In this document: positions 1-8,557 of the stretch, piece after piece | Layout: every line of letters starts with the position of its first letter | How positions within the stretch are numbered: the first letter of the stretch is position 1 | From: Planctomycetota bacterium | Lineage (GTDB): Bacteria; Planctomycetota; Phycisphaerae; UBA1845 | DNA: 30,782 nt | Assembly: GCA_024278775.1 (NCBI GenBank) | Contig: JAJRSP010000212.1 | Span: 1-30,782, forward strand | Direction of reading: 5' to 3' | Program-made: the position numbers and the translations under genes | Notes under the pieces: model-generated | Database searches by the model: none | What the model was told of the DNA's origin: nothing | What the model saw: only the letters and a program-made list of their open reading frames with translations

Positions 1-116
1 CATGCCGCAAGCGCCAGCGAGTGTTCGAGGGACTCGATCACACAAGGCCCGGCGATAACGGTCAGCGGCCGACCTGGACCGATTCTGACGCCTGCAATGC
101 TTGCCGTTTCTGACAT
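1..116 (-). CDS. kdsA: KDO-8-phosphate synthase, N-terminal fragment
   Basis: The first 38 codons of a gene that runs off the left edge. KdsA condenses phosphoenolpyruvate with arabinose-5-phosphate to make KDO-8-phosphate, the precursor of the inner-core sugar of lipopolysaccharide, in the cytoplasm. The visible part contains the family's conserved start of the barrel, IAGPCVIES at about residues 21-29, followed by the expected EHSLALA helix. The ATG at 116-114 is the only start near this motif. It is divergent from the lipid operon, with about 450 bases between the two starts. The related DAHP synthases share the GPC element, but the GPCVIES form with EH after it favours KdsA. Only the N-terminus is seen, so the assignment rests on one motif. 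Confidence 0.8.
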   Translation of the reverse strand, partial: MSETASIAGVRIGPGRPLTVIAGPCVIESLEHSLALAA

Positions 117-197
117 GTAAATTCCGACCTTTCCACAGGTAACGACGGTATCTTTGTCCGATTGTGTGGTCCGTGTGCCGTGCCGGGGCCTGTTCGC

Positions 198-224
198 TTG
201 ACAATTGGCCCAAAGCCTTATGAT
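198..224 (+). promoter_or_regulatory. Sigma70-like promoter for the lipid operon
   Basis: TTGACA at 198-203 matches the -35 consensus fully. TATGAT at 219-224 matches five of six -10 positions. The spacer is 15 bases, shorter than the usual 16-18. It points toward the operon that starts at 566, which would give a leader of about 330 bases. No better promoter was seen closer to the start codon. Confidence 0.5.
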
Positions 225-565
225 ACACGGAATTAGGGATACGTAGAGGGGGGTTGCGCGAGTTCGTCGATGCGGGGTCCGTGACAGTTTAGGCGGAGCC
301 GGAAATCTCGTATTTGGAACGGCTGGTACGGGCGAAGATGCGTGCAACGCGTTCGTGGCTTGGCCGCTCCCTTCACGCTTCCGCATTGGGCGCGTTCAGT
401 GTCGCGGTTCTGATAAACCACAATCGCCCCGACCGGAAGTGTCATGGACCCGTCGATGCGGGCGGGCCTCGGCCTTGATTGAAGCCGGTGTCGGTTCGCG
501 CGGGCCGTCTCGAACGTGTCGGGCGGTGGTCAGTTCCTTAGAGGGGCGTTGGAAACGGTGAAGCC
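225..565 (+). other. Gene-free leader before the lipid operon
   Basis: This interval between the predicted promoter and the GTG at 566 holds no convincing gene. A 68-codon open frame at 355-561 ends just before the GTG, but it is rich in Arg, Ser and Pro and has no recognisable motif. An in-frame TAG at 539-541 limits how far upstream the large gene can start. No clear riboswitch or terminator was recognised. Confidence 0.4.
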
Positions 566-3500
566 GTGATTGCACAAGCTGAAACCCGTCAAGCCCGGAT
601 CGCGGAACGGTTGGCCGGCGAGCACATCCTCGTGACCGGTTCCACCGGTTTTCTGGCCAAAATTTTCGTCGAAAAATTATTGCGCTCCGTGCCCGATGTG
701 GGTTCCATCTGTCTTTTGGTGCGTCCGCGCGCCGACGGGACAGCGGCTGGGCAGCGTGTCCGCCGCGACGTGATCGGCAGCAGTGCGTTTGATCGCCTGC
801 GCGCCGTCCTCGGCCCAGGTTTTGAGGAATACTGGCGGTCGAAGATCGACGTTGTTTCGGGCGATTTGACGCAGGACAGGCTTGGGCTGTCGAAAAAGAA
901 CTACGCAGCGCTGGCCCGGCGGGTGACGGTCGTGGTCAACAGTGCAGCCACCGTTACATTCGACGAGCGGCTTGACGCTGCGCTCGCGTTGAACGTTGAA
1001 GGCCCGCGCCGGCTGCTGCGCTTTGCGAAGGACGCGGGCAACGTACCATTTTTGCATGTCTCGACCGCGTACGTCAGCGGCGTGCGACGGGGGGACATCC
1101 CCGAAGAATTGACTCCGGCTGGTCATTCCGTCGCATCGTACATCGCCTCAGAAAATGGCAAACCTGACGTTGCGGCTGACTTTGACATAGAACAAACGCT
1201 CGCCCGCCTGTACGGCAAGGTCGAGGACGTTGTGGCTAAGCATGGCGGAGCCGGCTCGCGTGCCCGACGCGACCTGATTGCGGTCGGCATGGATTATGCA
1301 CAGGAGCATGGCTGGAACGATACGTATACGTGTACGAAGTGGTTGGCGGAGCAGTTTCTGGCTCGTGATCGCGATCAGGTTCCGCTGGTGTTGCTGCGTC
1401 CGGCGATTATCGAGGGCAGCTACGACGAACCGGCGCCGGGCTGGATCGATGGTTTGCGCATGGCGGACCCGCTGATTCTCGCGTTTGGCCGAGGCAAGCT
1501 GAAGGAATTCCCGGCGGACAAGTCGGTCGCGCTCGATTTCATCCCCGTAGACTTTGTGGCCAACGCGATGGTGGCTGTCCTGCCGGCGGGCCGGAAGAAG
1601 CCGATGCTGGAGGTTTACCAGTGTGCGTCGAGCGGTCGCAACCCGGTGCGCATGACGGAAATTATTCGTTCGGTGTCGCAGGCGTTCCGCAAACGCCCGA
1701 TGCGGGACGACTCCGGTCGTCCGATTCGTGTTTCGGATATGCAATGCATCCCGCGCGATGAATTCCTCCGCCGCTGGCAACGACGGCTTAAGTACATCCG
1801 GCGAATGCGCGGGTTCTTGAAATCGACGAAAATCGCACCGCGCCATCGCAAGAAGCTGGCCTCCATCGAGGCGCAGGTCGCGCAGCTCATTTACTTCGTG
1901 AAAATCTACGCGCCGTACACGCATCTCGATTGTCGATTCCTGGACGATAAGTTGCATTCCGTGTTTGAATCGATGCACCCGGAGGATCAAAAACAGTTTT
2001 CGTTCGATGTGGCCCGCATCGACTGGCGGGATTACATCGTCAATCGGCATGTCGTGGGCGTGCGGCACTTCGTGCTCGGCTCGGGTACGGAACTCGAAGC
2101 GCCCATGCTGGCGGCTGGCTACGCTGTCGAGGAGGAATCGCCCGCGGCTCCTTCGCCGATGCAGGTGTTGGCGCCGTTGCGTGGCGAGTCGATATTCTCT
2201 GTCATCGAAAACGCCGCCGTCCGTTACCCCAAGCGCATCGCGTTGCAGGTTTGTCGCGACGGCCGCTGGACACGCTACACGTACAAGCAGCTTCTCAACA
2301 CGACGGCCGCCGTATCGAGACGGTTTCAGGAGCAAGGCCTCTCGCAGGGTGACCACATCGCCATTTATTGTGAGAACGGGCCGGAATGGGGCCTGGCCTA
2401 CATCGCAGCCATGCGCAGCGGCCTGACTGTCGTCCCTCTGGACAAGCAGTTGCCCGCTTCGACGGCCGTCGGGATGGCCGAATTCGCCGATGTGAAGCTG
2501 TTTTGTGCAGCGCCGGGCGTGTTGAAGGATATCCGGTCCGAAGTGGACGCTGAATCGACCATGAAGATCGTCGCGTTGGATGCGACGTTTGTGCCGCCAC
2601 CGGGGACCGCCCGCGACCCGGGGCCTGAGCCTGCGAGTGTGCCGGGTGATGCCGTTGCGTCGATCGTGTTCACGTCGGGCACGACGCTCGCGCCCAAGGG
2701 TGTCATGCTGCGGCACGCGAATTTCCTCGCGAACGCGCGCAGTCTGGTACACGTTCAATCCGTGCACGCTGACGATCAGTTTCTGTCGGTGCTGCCCATG
2801 CACCACGTGTTCGAGTTTACCGGCGGATTCCTCGTGCCGCTCTCCAATGCATCCACGGTGACGTATGTGGAGAACCTCAACGCGACCGAAATCCTCGAAA
2901 CCATGCAGGCGACGGGCACCACGGTGATGATGGTGGTCCCCCGGCTGCTCAAACTGTTTCACGACGGCATCATGCGCGAGGTCGACAATCGCGGATGGTT
3001 GGCTCGCAACATGTTCAGCCTGTTTGGCTGGATCGGTGATCGCGCCGGTAGTGAACTGTGCAAGAAGTTATTCGCCCCGGTCCACAAGAAGTTCGGCGGG
3101 CGATTGCGCATGTTCGTGTGCGGCGGGTCGGCGCTGCCTTCCTGGCTGTTCCTCGCGTTTCGGCGGCTTGGATTCCCGGTGTACGAAGGTTACGGCCTGA
3201 CCGAGACATCGCCGGTTTTGACGGTCAACCCCAATGGCGATCCACGGGCTGGGTCGGTCGGTCTGCCGCTGCCGGAAACGGAGCTTGAAATCCGCAATCA
3301 GGACACATCGGGCGTGGGCGAACTCTTCGTCCGAAGCCCCAGCGTGATGGCGGGCTACTACAAGAACAAGGACGCCACAGCCGAAGTGCTGGAGGAAGAC
3401 TGGTTCCGAACCGGCGATCTGTGCCGGCGGGATGCCGACGGATTCGTCTATGTGGCTGGTCGGGCGAAGGATGTGATCGTTACGGCTGCGGGCAAAAATG

Positions 3501-4879
3501 TTTACCCCGACGAGGTCACCGCCAACTACGCCGATCTTCCGCATGTCAAGGAGATGTGCGTTCTGGCGGTCCCGAACAGCGATGGCATCGGCGATCGGGT
3601 GGATGCGGTGGTCGTGCTTAATCTGGACGAGGTCGCTGATGTTGATCGCGGCAAGATTGAAACCGAAGTCCGCGATGCCGTGGCAGCCGCCGGTGAGAAA
3701 CAGCCAAGCTATCAGCGCATCAGCCACTTGTACTTCTGGAGCGGTGAGTTGCCGCGCACCACGACGCTCAAAGTCAAACGCAACGAAGTGCTCCGGCAAT
3801 TGTTGGCCCGCCGCACCGACGCGCGGAGTCGCGGTCGGCGCATGGGCGACGGCTGGTCTGCGGAAGAAGCGTCGGCGGCGCCTCAGACCGCCAACGAAGC
3901 CTGGCTTCGCGATACGTTGATCCGATTTACGAACCGATCGCCGGCCCAGGTCAAGCCGGAAGCGCACCTTCTGTTGGACCTTGGTGTGGACAGCCTGCTC
4001 AAGGTGCAGGTTCTTGGCGAGATCGAATCGTGCTTCGGTGTCGATTTGTCGGATGAAGTAGCCGCCCGCGTAAGTCGCGTCGCCGACCTGCTAGCCATCA
4101 TCGGCAGTCGCACGCCGGTCAACGGCTCGTCCAGCGGAAAAGCCGCGTGGCGATCCAAAGTGCAGGGCAATCGCGACGGTCAGCCTTTCGTGAATGGTCG
4201 CACGCCGCTGCTTCTGCGGCCGCTGCGCTGGACGTTGCGTGGTGTGATCGCACTGCTGTGCAACAGCTACATTCGCGTTCGGGTTGAGGGCGTGGAAAAC
4301 ATTCCCAAACGCGGCGCGTTTATCCTGGCAGCCAATCACGCTTCACATCTCGATTCCGCCGTCGTGCTCGCGGCTGTCTCCGGCGCGCTACGCCAAACGT
4401 CACGGCGATGCTACGTGGCCGCTGCGGAAGATTACTTCTTCGACAGCCCCTTCAAAGCCATGATCTTCCGGGACTTGTTCGACTCCATCCCGTTCGACCG
4501 CAACGCCGACGGTATGCGCGGGCTGAGTCGTTGTGCGGAAGCGCTCCAGCAAGGGCACGCTGTGTTGCTCTTCCCCGAGGGTACGCGCACGGTGACGGGC
4601 GAGATTCAGTCCTTCAAAATCGGAGCGGCTGTTCTGTCCGGCGAAATCGGCGTGCCCGTCGTGCCGGTGCGCATCGCCAATACATTCGATCTGTTTCCCA
4701 AGGGCCGACGCTTCATCAAACCCGGGGCTGTTGAAGTTCGATTCTCGCCGCCCGTGCAGCCGGCCGATGTAGACAAACTGTCCGCCGACGCACGCTACAA
4801 AATCTACCGGGATGTCGCAGCCGAGGTGCAGCACTGCGTTGAATCGGAAAACGGGCGGAGCGTCCTCACGCATGTCTGA
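566..4879 (+). CDS. ElbD-like acyl reductase / AMP ligase / carrier protein / PlsC acyltransferase
   Basis: A 1437-residue four-module enzyme. Residues 20-530 form a fatty-acyl reductase-type module: TGSTGFL (24-30) binds NAD(P), Y254 and K258 are the catalytic pair, and a reductase C-terminal region follows. Residues 560-1080 form an acyl-activating ligase with TSGTT (703-707), YEGYGLTET (from 873) and RTGDL (948-952). An acyl carrier domain has GVDSL with the phosphopantetheine serine S1143. The last 200 residues are a PlsC acyltransferase with H1258 and D1263 of HxxxxD and FPEGTR (1336-1341). All catalytic motifs are intact, so the protein could activate an acyl chain, hold it on the carrier, reduce it and acylate a glycerol-phosphate type acceptor. 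The order recalls myxobacterial ElbD of ether-lipid synthesis (from memory). The GTG start is set by the in-frame stop at 539 and a GGTGA-type ribosome site. It leads the operon and overlaps the next gene by 8 bases. Confidence 0.88.
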   Translation: MIAQAETRQARIAERLAGEHILVTGSTGFLAKIFVEKLLRSVPDVGSICLLVRPRADGTAAGQRVRRDVIGSSAFDRLRAVLGPGFEEYWRSKIDVVSGDLTQDRLGLSKKNYAALARRVTVVVNSAATVTFDERLDAALALNVEGPRRLLRFAKDAGNVPFLHVSTAYVSGVRRGDIPEELTPAGHSVASYIASENGKPDVAADFDIEQTLARLYGKVEDVVAKHGGAGSRARRDLIAVGMDYAQEHGWNDTYTCTKWLAEQFLARDRDQVPLVLLRPAIIEGSYDEPAPGWIDGLRMADPLILAFGRGKLKEFPADKSVALDFIPVDFVANAMVAVLPAGRKKPMLEVYQCASSGRNPVRMTEIIRSVSQAFRKRPMRDDSGRPIRVSDMQCIPRDEFLRRWQRRLKYIRRMRGFLKSTKIAPRHRKKLASIEAQVAQLIYFVKIYAPYTHLDCRFLDDKLHSVFESMHPEDQKQFSFDVARIDWRDYIVNRHVVGVRHFVLGSGTELEAPMLAAGYAVEEESPAAPSPMQVLAPLRGESIFSVIENAAVRYPKRIALQVCRDGRWTRYTYKQLLNTTAAVSRRFQEQGLSQGDHIAIYCENGPEWGLAYIAAMRSGLTVVPLDKQLPASTAVGMAEFADVKLFCAAPGVLKDIRSEVDAESTMKIVALDATFVPPPGTARDPGPEPASVPGDAVASIVFTSGTTLAPKGVMLRHANFLANARSLVHVQSVHADDQFLSVLPMHHVFEFTGGFLVPLSNASTVTYVENLNATEILETMQATGTTVMMVVPRLLKLFHDGIMREVDNRGWLARNMFSLFGWIGDRAGSELCKKLFAPVHKKFGGRLRMFVCGGSALPSWLFLAFRRLGFPVYEGYGLTETSPVLTVNPNGDPRAGSVGLPLPETELEIRNQDTSGVGELFVRSPSVMAGYYKNKDATAEVLEEDWFRTGDLCRRDADGFVYVAGRAKDVIVTAAGKNVYPDEVTANYADLPHVKEMCVLAVPNSDGIGDRVDAVVVLNLDEVADVDRGKIETEVRDAVAAAGEKQPSYQRISHLYFWSGELPRTTTLKVKRNEVLRQLLARRTDARSRGRRMGDGWSAEEASAAPQTANEAWLRDTLIRFTNRSPAQVKPEAHLLLDLGVDSLLKVQVLGEIESCFGVDLSDEVAARVSRVADLLAIIGSRTPVNGSSSGKAAWRSKVQGNRDGQPFVNGRTPLLLRPLRWTLRGVIALLCNSYIRVRVEGVENIPKRGAFILAANHASHLDSAVVLAAVSGALRQTSRRCYVAAAEDYFFDSPFKAMIFRDLFDSIPFDRNADGMRGLSRCAEALQQGHAVLLFPEGTRTVTGEIQSFKIGAAVLSGEIGVPVVPVRIANTFDLFPKGRRFIKPGAVEVRFSPPVQPADVDKLSADARYKIYRDVAAEVQHCVESENGRSVLTHV

Positions 4880-5630
4880 CGGGCAGGCTCGAAGCGCCGA
4901 AAACTCGCCCGGCGAAGCCGCTTTCTTCGACGTTGACGGCACACTGGTATCCACGCATATCGTCCACCAATACGTCTTCGCGCGCAAAATGCTCGCGCAC
5001 GATCGCGGCTGGGCAAGCCGAATGATGCACCCGCTCTGGTTCGCAGCCTTCACAGTCAGGTGCCTTCAGTATCTCTATCTCGATCGTGTCAGCCGGACGC
5101 GTATGAACATCGCCTTCTACCGCAACTACGCCAACCTGCCAGCCGATGGCGTGCGGGCTGTTGCGGGGGATTGCCTGGAGCGCGTCCTGAAACCGAATTT
5201 GTTTCCCGCCGGTTTCGCCTGTGTCGGCGAGCATTTGAAAGCCGGGCGGCATGTCGTGCTGGTCACCGGATCGATCGACTTTTTCATCGCCCCGCTCGCA
5301 CAACACTTTGCGCAATGTCACGACGTTTCACCGCAAAGCGTACGTGTGTTGGCCCGTACGCTCGTCGAACGCGAAGGTCGATTCACCGGCGCGCTTGACG
5401 GTCCGCCCATCGGCGAGGGCGAGAAGGCTGAGGTCATCCAAAAATACGCGCACGAAGAGGGCATCGCTCTGGATGCGAGCTATGCTTACGGTGACAGCAT
5501 CGCCGATTTGGCCATGCTCGAAACCGTTGGGAACCCCGTGGCGATCAACGCCGATTCAGAACTGACACACGTCGCGAGCGAGCGCGGTTGGCCTGCCTTG
5601 ACCTGGAAAAAGAACGCGGGGGACGGATGA
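4872..5630 (+). CDS. HAD-IB family phosphatase (SerB-like)
   Basis: A 252-residue cytoplasmic phosphatase of the haloacid dehalogenase superfamily, subfamily IB. It has DVDGTL with nucleophile D20 and general acid D22, the LVTGS motif II, a lysine in GEGEKAEVI, and YGDSIADL as the acidic motif IV. The helical cap sits between motifs I and II, as in phosphoserine phosphatase relatives. An open frame begins at 4812, but the ATG at 4872 is preferred: it overlaps the upstream stop (ATGTCTGA), has GGAG 11 bases before it, and places motif I near the N-terminus. In related bacteria such phosphatases are found beside or fused to PlsC acyltransferases, so a phosphorylated lipid intermediate is the likely substrate (inference). 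Serine biosynthesis is a less likely role given the neighbours. It overlaps the next gene by 4 bases. Confidence 0.85.
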   Translation: MSDGQARSAENSPGEAAFFDVDGTLVSTHIVHQYVFARKMLAHDRGWASRMMHPLWFAAFTVRCLQYLYLDRVSRTRMNIAFYRNYANLPADGVRAVAGDCLERVLKPNLFPAGFACVGEHLKAGRHVVLVTGSIDFFIAPLAQHFAQCHDVSPQSVRVLARTLVEREGRFTGALDGPPIGEGEKAEVIQKYAHEEGIALDASYAYGDSIADLAMLETVGNPVAINADSELTHVASERGWPALTWKKNAGDG

Positions 5631-6916
5631 ACGCAGTCGTTTTCGAAAAGAGCATTCCCCGATACGTAGCCCTGAAAATCCTCGGGCCTCGGCGGGCGGC
5701 GCGTATCGCGGTCAGCAACTTGCTCAAGCTCTGCCCGGTATCCATGCGCGACATACCCGAACCGAAACTGCCCACGCGCGAATGGCTGCGCGTAAAGCCG
5801 ACGCTGTCCGGCGTTTGCGGCTCGGATATCGGCGTCATCCTCTCCAAGGGCAGCCCCTATCTTTCGCCGCTGACCTCGACCCCGTTCGTGCTGGGGCATG
5901 AGGTTGTGGGCGTCGTTACCGAAGTCGGCGCGGATGTCGCCCGCTACGAGGACGATCGCGATTTGTCGCGTATGCAGGTGGGGGATCGCGTGTTGCTCGA
6001 GCCCGCGTTGGGATGCGAAGCTCGAGGCATCCGCCCGCGGTGCAAGCCCTGTGCCAATGAGCAGGCAGCTCTGTGTCGCAACGTGACACGCGGGACACTC
6101 TCAGCCGGGATTCAAACGGGGTACTGCCGCGACACGGGCGGCGGATGGTCGAGCGGGTTCGTCGGCCACCGGTCGCAGCTCCACCGCGTGCCCGAGGGAG
6201 TGTCCGACACCGTGGCTGTCCTGACCGAACCGCTTACCTGTGTGATGCACGGCGTGCTGCGCGCCCTGCCGCCGGACGACGGCACTGCCCTGGTCATCGG
6301 TTGCGGATCGATAGGCCTGTTGACCGTAGCCGCTTTGCGTGCGAAATCCAAAGCGCGCATCGTCGCCGTCGCGAAGCATCGCCATCAACGCGAGCTGGCT
6401 GCGAAACTCGGTGCGGATGTCGTGCTGCATGCAGGGTCCGCCCGCAACATTCGCGAACGCTACCGCACCTGGGCCGACGAATTGAACGCCGAACTGCACT
6501 ACCCCGAAATCGGCAAGCCTACCGTCGTCGGCGGTGCCTCGGTAACGTACGATTGTGTCGGGTCTTCCATGAGCATCGACGACGCCGTGCGCTTCACCGA
6601 TGCCGACGGTCACCTGGTGCTCATTGGCATGCCGGGCATTCCTTCCAACATCGACTGGACCGCGATATGGTACAAGGAGCTATCGGTGCATGCAGCCTAC
6701 GCCTACGGACCCGAGCAGGTAACCGACGACGCAGGCAAACCGCGTCGCGTGCAGACGTGGGATATCGCCGTCGAAATGCTGAGTGACTGGGGGGATCGGC
6801 TGGCACCGCTGGTTGGCGAGCCGTTCGCACTGGGCGATTACCGTCGCGCTTTTCAAGCCGCTCTGTTCACCGGCGTTTCTGGGACCGCCAAAACCGTATT
6901 CCGGATTGAGTCATGA
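5627..6916 (+). CDS. Zinc-dependent medium-chain alcohol dehydrogenase
   Basis: A 429-residue medium-chain dehydrogenase. Residue C64 in GVCGSD and H91-E92 in LGHE are the catalytic zinc ligands and second-shell acid. A cysteine-rich lobe (CEARG..CKPCANEQ..C) resembles the structural zinc site with altered spacing. GCGSIG is the NAD(P)-binding glycine turn. It is about 70-80 residues longer than a typical family member, with a long N-terminal lead before the catalytic domain and insertions such as those around residues 100-110 and 290-310. The ATG at 5627 overlaps the previous stop as ATGA and has a GGGGGACGG ribosome site, so it was chosen over an upstream start at 5588. The substrate cannot be read from sequence. 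In this operon a polyol, glycerol-phosphate or fatty alcohol step is plausible. Both junctions are 4-base overlaps, so translation is probably coupled. Confidence 0.85.
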   Translation: MNAVVFEKSIPRYVALKILGPRRAARIAVSNLLKLCPVSMRDIPEPKLPTREWLRVKPTLSGVCGSDIGVILSKGSPYLSPLTSTPFVLGHEVVGVVTEVGADVARYEDDRDLSRMQVGDRVLLEPALGCEARGIRPRCKPCANEQAALCRNVTRGTLSAGIQTGYCRDTGGGWSSGFVGHRSQLHRVPEGVSDTVAVLTEPLTCVMHGVLRALPPDDGTALVIGCGSIGLLTVAALRAKSKARIVAVAKHRHQRELAAKLGADVVLHAGSARNIRERYRTWADELNAELHYPEIGKPTVVGGASVTYDCVGSSMSIDDAVRFTDADGHLVLIGMPGIPSNIDWTAIWYKELSVHAAYAYGPEQVTDDAGKPRRVQTWDIAVEMLSDWGDRLAPLVGEPFALGDYRRAFQAALFTGVSGTAKTVFRIES

Positions 6917-8547
6917 TTGCAGGAAACGAAGAAACCCGCCGCGCGCCGATCACGAAAAACGGGGACAGCCCCTACACGCATTTCGTCGGTTCGGACGATC
7001 CGCCGTACCTCTTTCACTGCGGTGAGAACTTCGAGATGCACAAGCTGCCCGTGGGCACGCGCGTACTCCTGCCCAAGCCGCCGCTCCCCGGCATCCGCGA
7101 CGTGCGCGGCGCGATCAACCACGCCCTCGACCATCCGCTCGGCAGCGAGCCGCTAACCGAACTGCTCAAACCGGGCATGAAAGTCACCGTCGCTTTCGAT
7201 GATATTTCCCTGCCGCTCCCACCCATGAAAAGCCCGGACATCCGCAGGCAGATTATGGAAATCGTGCTCGATCGTCTCGAACGCGCCGGTGTGGAAGACA
7301 TTCACTTCATCTGCGCGATCTGCCTCCACCGTCGTCTCACCGCCAGCGAACTGAAGCACATCACCGGCCCGCGCATCTTCAAAGAATATTGGCCCGATCG
7401 CTTGTACAACCACGATGCGGAAGACCCGGAAGGCAACGTCACCGTCGGTGTGACGCCCGAAGGCGAAGACGTGGATATCAACCGTCGAGCCGTCGAATCC
7501 GATCTGATCATCTACGTCAACATCAACCTCGTCACCATGGACGGCGGGCACAAATCCGTCCCCGTCGGACTCGGCACGTACAAGACCGTTCGCCACCATC
7601 ACAACGTCAAGACGATGATGGCCACCGACAGCTATATGGACCCCGAGACGAGCACCTTCCACCGTTCCTGCGATCGACAGGGGGACGTGCTCGCTGGCCA
7701 CGCGCGCATCTTCACCATAGAAACCACACTGAATAGCGACACGTTTTCACCTCTGCTCGGATTCTTGCAAAAGCGTGAATCGGAGTGGTCCGCGTTCGAC
7801 CACCTCAACTACCGGGCCAACCGAACACTGCTCAAAGTCTTGCCCGGCGCAGCGCGTCGCTGGGCCTATCAAGCCTTACCCGCGCCCTACGGATTGACCG
7901 GTATCCACGCCGGTGCCACCGCACCCGTTCACGAAAAAACTCTCGTAAACGTACACGAGCAACAGATGATCGACGTCGATGGGCAGGCGGACATCCTGCT
8001 CGTAGGCCTGCCCTCCATAGGCCCCTACAGTGTGCATTCCACGCTCAATCCCATCCTGGTGTACTGCATGGCCGCCGGTTACTTTTTCAATTTCTACCGA
8101 GGCCGACCCCTCGTGCGTAAAGGCGGCGTGATGATCGTTGTCCATCCGCTCGAAAACAAATTCCACAAAGTACACCACCCGTCCTACATCGATTTCTTCA
8201 ACGAGGTGCTGACCGAAACGCGCGTGCCGGCTGAACTCGAACAACGCTTCGAAAAGCAATACGCGGAAAACGAACACTACATTCACCTCTACCGAACGTC
8301 GTACGCCTACCACGGCGTGCATCCGTTTTACATGTGGTATTGGGGGTGCAAGGGTATGGACCACATGGGCAGAGTCATCGCGGTCAACCCGAGCAGCTCC
8401 GCCGCCGCCGAGCGGATCGGCTTCGCGCAGGCTCCGTCGCTCAACACCGCCATTGGACAGGCCAAGGAGTTCCTCAACATGCCCGCAGACCAAGCCAGGA
8501 TCACCTACTTTCACTGTCCGCCCATCGTGATGTGCGACGTACATTAG
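6913..8547 (+). CDS. LarA/DUF2088-like protein (nickel-pincer racemase family)
   Basis: A 544-residue protein related to LarA, the lactate racemase that uses a nickel-pincer nucleotide. DDISLPLPP (about residues 96-104) matches the family's N-terminal motif. H139 in CLHRRLT aligns with the first catalytic histidine, K214 in GGHK with the cofactor-bearing lysine, and H230 with the nickel ligand; the spacings are 75 and 16 residues. The second catalytic histidine, ten residues before the lysine, appears as I204 beside N205. The protein is about 120 residues longer than LarA, which is near 420. It could be a racemase or epimerase acting on a 2-hydroxy or polyol substrate of the lipid pathway, or a relative with changed chemistry. 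No larB, larC or larE cofactor genes are in the window. It starts in an ATGA overlap with the dehydrogenase. Confidence 0.75.
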   Translation: MIAGNEETRRAPITKNGDSPYTHFVGSDDPPYLFHCGENFEMHKLPVGTRVLLPKPPLPGIRDVRGAINHALDHPLGSEPLTELLKPGMKVTVAFDDISLPLPPMKSPDIRRQIMEIVLDRLERAGVEDIHFICAICLHRRLTASELKHITGPRIFKEYWPDRLYNHDAEDPEGNVTVGVTPEGEDVDINRRAVESDLIIYVNINLVTMDGGHKSVPVGLGTYKTVRHHHNVKTMMATDSYMDPETSTFHRSCDRQGDVLAGHARIFTIETTLNSDTFSPLLGFLQKRESEWSAFDHLNYRANRTLLKVLPGAARRWAYQALPAPYGLTGIHAGATAPVHEKTLVNVHEQQMIDVDGQADILLVGLPSIGPYSVHSTLNPILVYCMAAGYFFNFYRGRPLVRKGGVMIVVHPLENKFHKVHHPSYIDFFNEVLTETRVPAELEQRFEKQYAENEHYIHLYRTSYAYHGVHPFYMWYWGCKGMDHMGRVIAVNPSSSAAAERIGFAQAPSLNTAIGQAKEFLNMPADQARITYFHCPPIVMCDVH

Positions 8548-8557
8548 CTGACCAATC

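Noticed and set aside
355..561. 68-codon open frame just before the large enzyme
   Set aside because: No motif, Arg/Ser/Pro-rich composition, and no convincing ribosome site; kept only as a possible leader element.
1148..2962. 604-codon open frame on the minus strand
   Set aside because: It lies wholly antisense to the reductase/ligase modules, whose motifs are intact; its translation is rich in His and Arg with no family motif, as expected of a GC-rich shadow frame.
3068..3967. 299-codon open frame on the minus strand
   Set aside because: Antisense to the ligase C-terminus and carrier domain; low-complexity Arg/His content and no motif.
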